DNA from: Gammaproteobacteria bacterium
GTDB lineage: Bacteria; Pseudomonadota; Gammaproteobacteria; Natronospirales; REEB76
Length of the DNA: 64,000 bases
Direction of reading: 5' to 3'
Assembly: GCA_028870845.1 (NCBI GenBank)
Contig: JAGWOR010000003.1
Location: forward strand, 1-64,000
Shown here one piece after another: positions 24,952-32,814 of this stretch; positions within the stretch are counted from its first letter, which is position 1; each line of letters begins with the position of its first letter. Both the position numbers and the translations under genes were made by a program. Under the pieces are notes generated by a model that did no database searches, had not been told where the DNA came from, and worked only from the letters and a program-made list of their open reading frames with translations.

Positions 24952-26132
24952 ATCGGACATATATTCATGCTCTCGGCATCGTCAATGCACTCGGCGATGA
25001 TGTAAACAGTGTCCGCACCGGCCTGTTGAATGGCAGCATGTCCGGCATCCGGATCCGCAACGACCTGATCAGCGGACGAACCGTGCATGTCGGCGAGGTA
25101 ATCTGCGAATTGCCGGAACTGGAGTCCGAATTTGCCGCCTACGCATCGCGTAACAACCGCATGTTGACGGCCGCGGTATTACAGATCCATGCACAGATCC
25201 AAGCAGTGACTGCGCGTTACGGCAAACACCGAATCGGCATCGTGCTCGGCACCAGCACTTCGGGCATTGCCGAAGGCGAGCGCGGCTTGGAGCAGTACCT
25301 GCGCACCGGAAAGTTTCCCGCCGACTTCGATTATCAGCAGCAGCAGGAAATCAGCAGCCCCAGCCAATATCTGCGTCATTTTCTGGGCGTCGGCGGCCCG
25401 GCATGGACTGTTTCCACCGCCTGCACTTCCAGCGCCAAGGCATTTTCATCGGCCCGACGCCTGCTCAACTCCGGGGCCTGTGATGCGGTAGTGGTTGGCG
25501 GAGTGGATACTTTGTGCCGCTTGACCCTGAATGGATTTGGGGTGCTTGAATCGCTGTCTGATGGCCGCTGTAATCCTTTCAGCGCCCATCGCGACGGCAT
25601 CAATATCGGGGAAGGTGCGGCGATATTCCTGGTAAGCCGCGATCCCGGCCCGGTTTGTCTGCTGGGGATCGGCGAAACTTCCGACGCATTTCACATCTCC
25701 GGCCCCGATCCCGAGGGGGTGGGGGCCGAGCTCGCCATGCGCAAAGCGCTGGCGGATGCCGGAATTGCTGCCGGCGACGTCGATTACCTGAATTTGCACG
25801 GTACGGCCACCGTCGACAATGATCAGATGGAAAGCCACGCGGTCGAGCGTGTGTTTGGCGCTTCTGTTCCCTGCAGCTCAACCAAACCCATGGTTGGCCA
25901 CATGCTGGGAGCCGCCGGCGCCACGGAACTGGCGTTCTGCTGGATGCTGTTAAGCTCCTCTCGGCCGACTAAACTTCCGCCACATATCTGGGATCAGGCG
26001 CGCGACCCTGGATTGTCGCAATTGAATTTATATCCAGGCGATGGATCCGAGCGCGAATGCCGTTTGACAGCCAGCAACTCATTTGCTTTCGGCGGTAACA
26101 ATATCAGCATCATCCTGGGCCGGGAATCATGA
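24948..26132 (+). CDS. apeO: Beta-ketoacyl-ACP synthase, KS of the KS/CLF pair (ApeO-like)
   Basis: 394 aa ketosynthase with an intact triad: C159 (STACTSSAKAF), H284 (NLHGTATVDND) and H318 (VGHMLGAAG). In aryl-polyene systems ApeO forms a heterodimer with ApeC, and the Cys-less protein at 13645-14397 is the partner here. It overlaps the preceding lipoprotein and the following dehydratase by four bases each. It differs clearly from the other KS in the cluster (8907-10136), so this is not a recent duplicate. Confidence 0.88.
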   Translation: MNRTYIHALGIVNALGDDVNSVRTGLLNGSMSGIRIRNDLISGRTVHVGEVICELPELESEFAAYASRNNRMLTAAVLQIHAQIQAVTARYGKHRIGIVLGTSTSGIAEGERGLEQYLRTGKFPADFDYQQQQEISSPSQYLRHFLGVGGPAWTVSTACTSSAKAFSSARRLLNSGACDAVVVGGVDTLCRLTLNGFGVLESLSDGRCNPFSAHRDGINIGEGAAIFLVSRDPGPVCLLGIGETSDAFHISGPDPEGVGAELAMRKALADAGIAAGDVDYLNLHGTATVDNDQMESHAVERVFGASVPCSSTKPMVGHMLGAAGATELAFCWMLLSSSRPTKLPPHIWDQARDPGLSQLNLYPGDGSERECRLTASNSFAFGGNNISIILGRES

Positions 26133-26572
26133 ACCAGGCATTTCCGCCTATCCAGGAACTTCTCCCACACCGGGGACCCGCGATTCTGATCGATGAAGTA
26201 CTGTCGGATTCAGAAGACAGCATCCGCGTGGCCGCAAACATCAACCGTAATCACCCGTATTTCATGCTAGGCCGCGGCGTTCCCAGCTGGGTAGGCATCG
26301 AATTGATGGCACAAGCCGTCGCCGCACACGCAGGGCTGGCAAACCGGCGTACAAATACCGCCCCACGCATCGGCATGCTTCTGGGGGTACGCAGCTTCAA
26401 CACCGAAACACGCTACTTTCATGAGGGCGAGTTGCTGGAAATAACTTCAATCAGTCAATTCGGCGAGAGCGGCGATATTGCCGCCTGCGCCTGTACTATT
26501 CAATGCGGAGGGAAAATAGTTGCGCAGGGTACCCTGATTATCATGCAAACCGAAAAGCAGGCCCGATTGTGA
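26129..26572 (+). CDS. apeP: 3-hydroxylacyl-ACP dehydratase partner, hot-dog fold (ApeP-like)
   Basis: 147 aa, FabA/FabZ-like hot-dog protein with [14 protein letters not shown] near the start and [19 protein letters not shown] forming the central helix. It lacks the GHFP motif of ApeI, consistent with a heteromeric dehydratase in which ApeP supplies part of the active site. It overlaps ApeO upstream (ATGA) and the ketoreductase downstream (GTGA). Confidence 0.82.
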   Translation: MNQAFPPIQELLPHRGPAILIDEVLSDSEDSIRVAANINRNHPYFMLGRGVPSWVGIELMAQAVAAHAGLANRRTNTAPRIGMLLGVRSFNTETRYFHEGELLEITSISQFGESGDIAACACTIQCGGKIVAQGTLIIMQTEKQARL

Positions 26573-27300
26573 GCGAACCCAAAAGGGTCCTGGTCACGGG
26601 CGCAAGTGGTGCTATCGGCGGGGCCATTGCAAACCAGCTGGCGCTTGCGGGGTTCCATGTATGCCTGCATTACCACCGCAACCGGGTGAAAGTGGAAACC
26701 TTGAATGCGCAAATCCAGGCATGCGGCGGCATTTCCCATGTAATTCAATTCGATCTCGCCGACCGGGAAAACAGCGAACGCATATTGCAGGCGGATTTGG
26801 ATTCCGGAGGTGCTTATTGGGGCGTGGTGTGCAATGCGGGAATCACCGCGGACAATACCTTTGCTGCCCTGTCGGGCGACGATTGGGACCGGGTAATCGG
26901 CCTCGATCTGGGAGGCTTCTATAATTTGTTGCACCCACTGATCATGCCCATGATCCGCTTGCGCGACGGGGGGCGCATTGTAACCATTGCTTCCCTGTCC
27001 GGTGTAATGGGCAACCGCGGGCAAACCAATTACAGCGCGGCCAAGGCGGGTATAATCGGGGCCAGCAAGGCACTTGCCGTGGAGCTTGCCAGCCGGCAAA
27101 TCACCGTCAACTGTATCGCGCCCGGGCTGATCGAAACCGGGATGATTAATGGTCTGCCATTGGATGACATTATCAGGCAAATCCCCATGGGACGGCTGGG
27201 GCGTCCGGAAGAGGTTGCGGCTCTCGTGGCTTTTCTGTTCAGCGACTCAGCGGGTTACATCACGCGTCAGGTTTTCCAGGTCAACGGCGGTATGCTTTAA
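26569..27300 (+). CDS. apeQ: 3-ketoacyl-ACP reductase, SDR family (ApeQ/FabG-like)
   Basis: 243 aa short-chain dehydrogenase starting at the GTG in the GTGA overlap with Ape[10 protein letters not shown] (about 10-18) binds NADPH, and the catalytic triad is S142, Y155 and K159 in NYSAAKAG. It reduces the beta-keto chain in each extension round. It ends the biosynthetic part of the plus arm; the next gene starts 47 bases downstream. Confidence 0.9.
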   Translation: MSEPKRVLVTGASGAIGGAIANQLALAGFHVCLHYHRNRVKVETLNAQIQACGGISHVIQFDLADRENSERILQADLDSGGAYWGVVCNAGITADNTFAALSGDDWDRVIGLDLGGFYNLLHPLIMPMIRLRDGGRIVTIASLSGVMGNRGQTNYSAAKAGIIGASKALAVELASRQITVNCIAPGLIETGMINGLPLDDIIRQIPMGRLGRPEEVAALVAFLFSDSAGYITRQVFQVNGGML

Positions 27301-27347
27301 CTTGCGGCGTGTAACTTTTCTGCATGCAAATTACGGAGCACCTCACT

Positions 27348-27905
27348 ATGGACAAGAAATACAAGGCAATAATTCTCCTTGCATTCACTGCCGGAATGCT
27401 CGGCTGCTCCTCAGACAACGTCAAGATCGCTGATGGCGAATATCTGCGTCCCTACATACCCATTGCAGTGCTGCAGGGCGGACAGGACGGCGTGCCGCTG
27501 GTGGATCTTCACAACGGCGAGTACTACTGGACCTACCTGACACCGGGTATCTATCAATTCACAGGCATGTTTGACTATTCCGGCGACTATCGCGGAAACG
27601 GTATCCCGTCCAGGCCGATGCAAATGCAGGCCGGCCAAACCTATTACTTTCAGGTAACGCAACGACCTGCGCGTGCAATTCAGGACATCGCCATCATGCA
27701 ACGCGCGGATTTCAGCGATATGGCGGCGTATACATCCACACAGGGTCTACCGCCGAAGAATAACCAGATGTCGCTGGTATATTTCTTCTACAAGCTGCCA
27801 TACAGTTTCAGCCCCCAAAAACCGGGCGGTACAAAAGCCGCGAACAGCCTGCAGAAGCAATTGGGCTGTAGCGACCAGGAAATGCGCGACGGCACCTGTC
27901 AGTAA
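27348..27905 (+). CDS. Small DUF2846-like lipoprotein
   Basis: 185 aa from the ATG at 27348 with GGAG upstream. The hydrophobic N-terminus ends in a good lipobox (MLGC), giving a mature lipoprotein from about Cys20. The mature part has the DUF2846-like pattern of a basic YLRPYIP segment, NGEYYW-TYLTPGIYQF and a late Tyr-rich stretch. The function is unknown. It follows the pigment operon on the same strand and may be its last gene; no terminator is visible before it. Confidence 0.75.
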   Translation: MDKKYKAIILLAFTAGMLGCSSDNVKIADGEYLRPYIPIAVLQGGQDGVPLVDLHNGEYYWTYLTPGIYQFTGMFDYSGDYRGNGIPSRPMQMQAGQTYYFQVTQRPARAIQDIAIMQRADFSDMAAYTSTQGLPPKNNQMSLVYFFYKLPYSFSPQKPGGTKAANSLQKQLGCSDQEMRDGTCQ

Positions 27906-27938
27906 GCACCGGCTTTTCAGCGGGACACGGGCAGCTGG

Positions 27939-28715
27939 TTACAGGAATCCGCCGGCCTTGACGCCGGCCATATAGACCAGGGTCTCGTTGCGTTGGCTCG
28001 ACGGCGGCACGCGGCGCAAGTGCAGCAATTGCATGAATCCGTCCAGCGTGGTCCTGCTCCACCAGTAATACGGCATTAATACGTTGCGTGCTCCGAATAC
28101 AAATCCCGCGTTACGGATCTTCGCCAGATACTCATCCGCGCTGCATTGCACCTGCATGGGATGCCGGAACAGCAACCGGATCAACCAGGTGTCGATATAG
28201 GCGCGGGTTGATTCCGCAAACAGCAGGATGCCGCCGGATTTGAGCACCCGATAAAACTCGGACATGGCCTTGTCCTGCCGGACCAGATGGTGGAAGGTCT
28301 GATGGCAGAACACCAGGTCAACACTGCCGTCATCCAACGGAATGGCGGCGCAATCCGCTTTCAATAACTGCACCTCAAGATCCGGGATCAGTGCGCGTCG
28401 TTGGGCGTGCCTCAATGCCTGGTGCTCGGCGTCCAGCCCGATAATCCGGCGCGGATGAAAACTGGAGCGCAACAGCTGGAATGCCCGGCCCTGGCCGCAA
28501 CCTGCGTCCAGGATTACCGGGTAGGATTGTGCCGGCGCATCCATCAGCTTGATCAGGTCGCCGAGCGAAATCTGTATGACGTGGCGTTCCCACAGGTGGG
28601 TTCCCAAAAACCAGAACCCGAACCTGGATTCGGGTACAAAGCCAAGTTTGTTTGGTTCGCACTTTTTGGTATCTGACAACACGCCATCCGACATCGCAGT
28701 TTCATCCGTATTCAT
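27939..28715 (-). CDS. Class I SAM-dependent methyltransferase
   Basis: 258 aa from the ATG at 28713-28715; a TTG three codons earlier is less likely. SAM motif I is VILDAGCGQGRAF (about 65-75), followed by acidic motif II (GLDAE), then DLVFCHQTFHHL (motif IV) and a core Rossmann fold. The C-terminal half is Arg/Trp-rich and lacks a metal- or nucleic-acid-binding signature, so the acceptor is unknown. It converges on the pigment operon with only 33 bases between stops. E. coli aryl polyenes are methylated by a cluster enzyme, so a tailoring role is possible but unproven. Confidence 0.8.
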   Translation of the reverse strand: MNTDETAMSDGVLSDTKKCEPNKLGFVPESRFGFWFLGTHLWERHVIQISLGDLIKLMDAPAQSYPVILDAGCGQGRAFQLLRSSFHPRRIIGLDAEHQALRHAQRRALIPDLEVQLLKADCAAIPLDDGSVDLVFCHQTFHHLVRQDKAMSEFYRVLKSGGILLFAESTRAYIDTWLIRLLFRHPMQVQCSADEYLAKIRNAGFVFGARNVLMPYYWWSRTTLDGFMQLLHLRRVPPSSQRNETLVYMAGVKAGGFL

Positions 28716-28748
28716 TATTATCAATTGCTAGCTAACCGTGATTATGCA

Positions 28749-29513
28749 TTACACCGGGAATATCAAGCTGCAACAGGTCACACCACCCTCAGCCTTGGCC
28801 AGTTCCGAAGCATCCACGGTGCACACATTGAGATCCTGAGCCTCCAACCGGTCTCGGGTTCTGATGAAAGCATCAGGATAAATTACCGTATCGACAATGC
28901 GCAGAGCATTGGCTGCAAAAGGCTCTGACTCGTGCACCTCTACCAGCCGCATGGAACTAAATACACGGGCATCCACCCAATGCCGGTTGACCAGGAGCAT
29001 ATCTTCGGCCACCTGTGTAACGGCCGATTTCAGATGCAGACAGTCACGAAGGTCTACCGGCACAACGGAGTATCCATTCGGTGAAACCAGTCTTCGCAGC
29101 TGGTCTATGCCATCAGTGTTGCTGCGTGCGGACCGGCCCACATACAGAGAATTACCCACCCGCAGCACGTCGCCGCCATCCAGCGTGCCGGGCGCACGAA
29201 TGTAAACCAGCCGGCGATACGGCGTAAGCGCCTGGGCCACCGAATCAGTTTCCGCTCTGCGCGACTCCACACCGGGACGAGTGATGATCCCTATCTCGTC
29301 CAGCACGATGGCGGTATCTTCCACGAACACCGAATCCGGCAAATCGGGATCGGCTGTCAGCTGAATCAGCTGACAGCCGGCCTCTTTTAGCCGTTGCTCA
29401 TACTGGCGGTGTTGTAACCGGGCGCGATGCAGATCGATGGTTTCGCGCGCCATATGCGTCAGTTCGCAGTTACCGATAGCCGGACTCACGTCGCGTGTGA
29501 TGGCAAACAGCAT
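28749..29513 (-). CDS. Dimethylarginine dimethylaminohydrolase (DDAH, amidinotransferase fold)
   Basis: 254 aa hydrolase of the arginine-modifying fold that splits N(G),N(G)-dimethylarginine to citrulline and dimethylamine. It has PDSVFVEDTAIV (substrate-binding acids), GTLDGGDVLRVG, DCLHLKSAVTQ (catalytic His) and the C-terminal GGVTCCS with the nucleophilic Cys (about residue 248). The length fits the bacterial DDAH/ADI-like family. No arginine transport or deiminase genes are near. It may allow use of methylated arginine as a nitrogen source; citrulline-forming alternatives in the fold cannot be excluded. Confidence 0.85.
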   Translation of the reverse strand: MLFAITRDVSPAIGNCELTHMARETIDLHRARLQHRQYEQRLKEAGCQLIQLTADPDLPDSVFVEDTAIVLDEIGIITRPGVESRRAETDSVAQALTPYRRLVYIRAPGTLDGGDVLRVGNSLYVGRSARSNTDGIDQLRRLVSPNGYSVVPVDLRDCLHLKSAVTQVAEDMLLVNRHWVDARVFSSMRLVEVHESEPFAANALRIVDTVIYPDAFIRTRDRLEAQDLNVCTVDASELAKAEGGVTCCSLIFPV

Positions 29514-29629
29514 ATTTATCTTAACTAAGTAAACGTTTTCAGGATATCCAACCTGGCAATCTCAGTCTTCAGCGCATGCGCGGATGATAATATGCTCGCG
29601 AGATAAACAATAACCTCTGGTATTGAAAC

Positions 29630-30124
29630 ATGGTTTCGATCCCATGTCCCGGTTGTGGTGGTCTTTTTGAGGACATCCAGGGACCTACCCACCGCTACCT
29701 GGAATCCTGTCCCGGCTGCTGGGCAGCCTATGGCGAAGTGCTGGTGCGCGAGTACAGCGATCCCGCCTACTACAGCATCCACCGGCTCACGGTGGACTCC
29801 TATGCGGTCCAGCACCCCGGCCAACCCTCGCCGCAGAGCATCCAGTCTGTGGCTGTGCACCTGATCAGCCTGTGCCTGGTGCTGGAACACAACGTGGATG
29901 TGCAGCGCGCCACCGCCGCCATGCAGATGGCTGTCAAAACCAAGGGGCGCTTTGTGTGGCTGACGCCTCCTGCTTCACTGGGTACGGTCACGGTCGCCGA
30001 GGTGCGCGCGGCGCAAAATGCAGAGCAGCACAAACAACAGGTATATGCCTGGACAAAATCCGCCTGGCTGGCCTGGGCCCCGCATCATGCCACTATCCAC
30101 AGCTGGCTTCCGGAGGGTTTCTGA
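29630..30124 (+). CDS. DUF5946 family protein
   Basis: 164 aa with an N-terminal CPGCGG...SCPGCW pair of CxxC motifs (residues about 6-31) suggesting a small zinc ribbon, and a His-rich region (HRLTVDSYAVQHPG). This matches DUF5946 as I know it. The function is unknown. It is divergent from the DDAH gene, separated by about 116 bases, and converges on the Rieske gene. Confidence 0.75.
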   Translation: MVSIPCPGCGGLFEDIQGPTHRYLESCPGCWAAYGEVLVREYSDPAYYSIHRLTVDSYAVQHPGQPSPQSIQSVAVHLISLCLVLEHNVDVQRATAAMQMAVKTKGRFVWLTPPASLGTVTVAEVRAAQNAEQHKQQVYAWTKSAWLAWAPHHATIHSWLPEGF

Positions 30125-30138
30125 CCCGTTATGGCCGC

Positions 30139-31257
30139 TTACTTTCCGCTGACAACCTGGCGGTAGCGGCGGCGCACCAGCTCCTGGAAATGATGCACGC
30201 CCGCTTCACGCCTGGGTGACAGGCGGCCAGCGGTATAACTGCCGGATTCCAGTCCCTGTTGCACCCGTTCACAGATACCGATGTCTTCTTTCTGCACTTC
30301 GTCGCTGAAACGCAGATCCTCTTCGATCATCTTGCGCACCGCGGCCGATTCGATATCCGCGTAATAATAGTCGAACAGCACCCTGCACTGCCGCTGCGAA
30401 ACCGGCAACACCCGGTTGATCTGCAGCCTGCCGGGCAGGATATTGAGCATCAGGTTGGGAAACACGAAATAATAATGAGCCTCGCCCGCGGCATAAGGCC
30501 CCGGGGATCCATCCAGCGGACTGTGCTGCCAGGAATACCATTCCGCCGTGTGCGTGGAGTAACTGCGGTAATCCAGCAGCCGGTTCAGCCCAGGGTGCAC
30601 ATGCGGCAGATGGTAACCCTCCAGGTAATTGTCCACGTACACTTTCCAGTTGCACTCCAGGTCGTAAGCCACCTGGCTGTGGAATTCCATCTGTCCCAAT
30701 TCGATGGGCGCGAAGCGTTCGGTTATACCCGCCAGCAGATTTTCCAGCGGCACCGGAGGTTGTTGCACGGCGGCGAATATCAGGCCCTGCCACACGCCTG
30801 TAGATATTGGATCCAGGTGTATGCAAGCGATGTCAAAATCCTTGGCTTCCTGCATCTCGTGGACGGCGCGCAGTTGTCCTTCCAGAGTGTAGCTCCAGCC
30901 GTGATACTTGCATTGCAACTGGCGGGCGTTGCCGTCCGTAAGTGCCAGCGGCCCGGCCCGATGCTTGCAGACATTGAAAAACCCGCGCAGCATGCCGTCA
31001 TTGCCGCGTACCAGAATCACGGGCCGGCCAGCGCACTCGGCCACCACGTGGTCGCCGGTCTTGTCCAACTGGCCGGCGCGCGCCAGCAGTTGCCAGCTCG
31101 CGGCAAAAACATGCTGCCGTTCGAAAGCATGGAACGCCGGATCCGCATAGGCACAGGCGGGCAGTGTCTTGGCTTCGGATAGCGGCAACGCTGCCATGTC
31201 TTCCGGACGCAGACTGGCGGGCACGCGCATGCCGGTAGCTGAAGATTTGAGGTTCAT
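30139..31257 (-). CDS. Rieske non-heme iron oxygenase, alpha subunit
   Basis: 372 aa from the ATG at 31255-31257; the frame extends upstream but only through the DUF924 gene. The [2Fe-2S] Rieske site is C97-x-H99 and C116-x2-H119. The mononuclear iron site has DNYLEGYHLPHVH with H216 and H221, with a late acidic residue as third ligand. The closest pattern I recognise is the choline/glycine-betaine monooxygenase group (CMO, GbcA-like), but the substrate is not fixed by the sequence. The reductase partner is not adjacent, so an electron donor must be encoded elsewhere. Confidence 0.85.
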   Translation of the reverse strand: MNLKSSATGMRVPASLRPEDMAALPLSEAKTLPACAYADPAFHAFERQHVFAASWQLLARAGQLDKTGDHVVAECAGRPVILVRGNDGMLRGFFNVCKHRAGPLALTDGNARQLQCKYHGWSYTLEGQLRAVHEMQEAKDFDIACIHLDPISTGVWQGLIFAAVQQPPVPLENLLAGITERFAPIELGQMEFHSQVAYDLECNWKVYVDNYLEGYHLPHVHPGLNRLLDYRSYSTHTAEWYSWQHSPLDGSPGPYAAGEAHYYFVFPNLMLNILPGRLQINRVLPVSQRQCRVLFDYYYADIESAAVRKMIEEDLRFSDEVQKEDIGICERVQQGLESGSYTAGRLSPRREAGVHHFQELVRRRYRQVVSGK

Positions 31258-31297
31258 TGAGGCAGCATAGCAGCCTGCATGCGTCTGCGGCAGAATT

Positions 31298-31837
31298 TCA
31301 AAAACCCGAATCCGGCTGGGACAGGAATGCGGTTTCCTCGGGAGTAGAGCTTCTGCCCAGCGCTGCGTTGCGGTGGGGGAACCGCCCAAAACGTTCAATG
31401 ATGGCTTTATGCTTGCGCTCAAACTCCAGGTTGAATTCCAGGCCCGGCTGGCTGAACAGCCGCACAGCGATTTCGTGGATGGCGGATGATTCGCTGTGCA
31501 TGTAGGGCATATAGAGGAAAGCCCTGGGTTTCACCGCAAGCTGCCGGTCGGCGCCAGTGCGCACCCCTTCCTGGGCCAGTACTAAAGACATGCCATCCCA
31601 AGCGAAGGCCTCCGCCCGATTGCGGAACAGATTGCGTGAGAACTGGTCCAGCACGATGATTTCCGCCAGCCGCCCCTCCGGTGTGTCCCGCCAGTAAAAC
31701 AGTTCACCGCGGACGGCCGCACGATGAACGCCGGAAAAGCGTTCACGAATCAGCGCATCGAGCTTCTCATCCTTGGCAAAGTGCTGCTTGTCAGAAAGCT
31801 CATTGAACCAGAAATCCAGAATCTCCTTGGCTTGCAT
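31298..31837 (-). CDS. DUF924 family protein
   Basis: 179 aa, TPR-like helical protein of the DUF924 (COG3803) family, with ILDFWFNEL, LAEIIVLDQFSRNLFR and PFMHSE-type (YMPYMHSESSA) motifs. The function is unknown. It lies 40 bases upstream of the Rieske gene on the same strand and could be co-transcribed with it. Confidence 0.88.
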   Translation of the reverse strand: MQAKEILDFWFNELSDKQHFAKDEKLDALIRERFSGVHRAAVRGELFYWRDTPEGRLAEIIVLDQFSRNLFRNRAEAFAWDGMSLVLAQEGVRTGADRQLAVKPRAFLYMPYMHSESSAIHEIAVRLFSQPGLEFNLEFERKHKAIIERFGRFPHRNAALGRSSTPEETAFLSQPDSGF

Positions 31838-31893
31838 GCTGCGTCAGCTAACCCCGTGATCGTGATCCCGTTTCAGAGTTTTGGAACCGTGAT

Positions 31894-32733
31894 TCAGCGT
31901 TTTGTTTTTACGCGAAACGATTCGGCAATCAGTTGGTTGTCAAAACCTTCCGGCGCCTTGCCGTCCGTGGCATAGCGATAGATCGCCACTTGATAGATGG
32001 TCTGCAGTGTGGATTGCACCAGCGCCAGGGCGATCAGATAAATGACCACCAGCGGTAGTATCACGACCAAGGCCACCGGGACGATGATTGCGCTCAACAG
32101 GACCGCAATGGCCACCGGTACGATGCCCAGCAACAAGAAGACCAGGCCGAAACTCACGTTGCCGATGATCTGTTCACCCCAGGTGCGCTTGAACATGGCG
32201 ACCGACTGTTGGTAAGCCTCGATCGGACCCTTGCCTTCGGCCACCAGCACCGGCACCACCAGGAAAGAGGTGATCGACCATGCCATTCCCAGAAGGCCGA
32301 CGACAATGCGTCCAATGAACCCGACGCGTTCCTCGATGAGCCGTAATATGAATCCAACGCTGCTGGTGAGCAGCGCCCAGCCGAAAATCTGCGGCAGCCT
32401 CTGCCAGGCAAAATGCAAGCCGTAGCCAAGACCGGGTTCCCCTCCTTCCATTTGCCTCAGCACACAGGCTATCAGTGCTGAATTGAAAAAAATCAGTACA
32501 AAGTAGTTCACAAAATAGAACAGAAACAGGCCGATATAGAAATTGGCATCATGCTGTTTCGCCGCATTCAGGTAGGTTTGCGCACCAGTGGCGAATATCG
32601 GTACGGCAAACGATGCAATCACCAGCGCCAGTACCAGCCCCGAGAGCAGCGGGTATACCACCAGTCTCTTGTCCTGCTTGAGCAGGCGCCATGATGCCCC
32701 CATGAGTTGCCAGGTTCTTGAAAATTTCCCCAT
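31894..32733 (-). CDS. Polytopic membrane protein, DUF6159-like
   Basis: 279 aa with about five hydrophobic segments (roughly 28-48, 68-92, 118-165 and 185-235). It resembles the glycerophosphoryl diester phosphodiesterase membrane-domain-like / DUF6159 family. No catalytic residue is evident. A cytoplasmic N-terminus (MGKFSRTWQLMGASWRLLK) and charged C-terminus are consistent with an inner-membrane helper or stress protein. It lies between the S9 peptidase and DUF924 genes. Confidence 0.7.
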   Translation of the reverse strand: MGKFSRTWQLMGASWRLLKQDKRLVVYPLLSGLVLALVIASFAVPIFATGAQTYLNAAKQHDANFYIGLFLFYFVNYFVLIFFNSALIACVLRQMEGGEPGLGYGLHFAWQRLPQIFGWALLTSSVGFILRLIEERVGFIGRIVVGLLGMAWSITSFLVVPVLVAEGKGPIEAYQQSVAMFKRTWGEQIIGNVSFGLVFLLLGIVPVAIAVLLSAIIVPVALVVILPLVVIYLIALALVQSTLQTIYQVAIYRYATDGKAPEGFDNQLIAESFRVKTKR

Positions 32734-32814
32734 GGCCCGGTCTCCTATGATGACTTGGCTGCTTTAACTATAGGCCAGAAACAGGGCCGGGCAGCCTGGA
32801 GCGGAATGTAACCG

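Noticed and set aside
8907-27300. Flexirubin/dialkylresorcinol reading of the pigment cluster
   Set aside because: No DarA/DarB-type condensing pair is present; the gene set fits a plain aryl-polyene system with extra genes.
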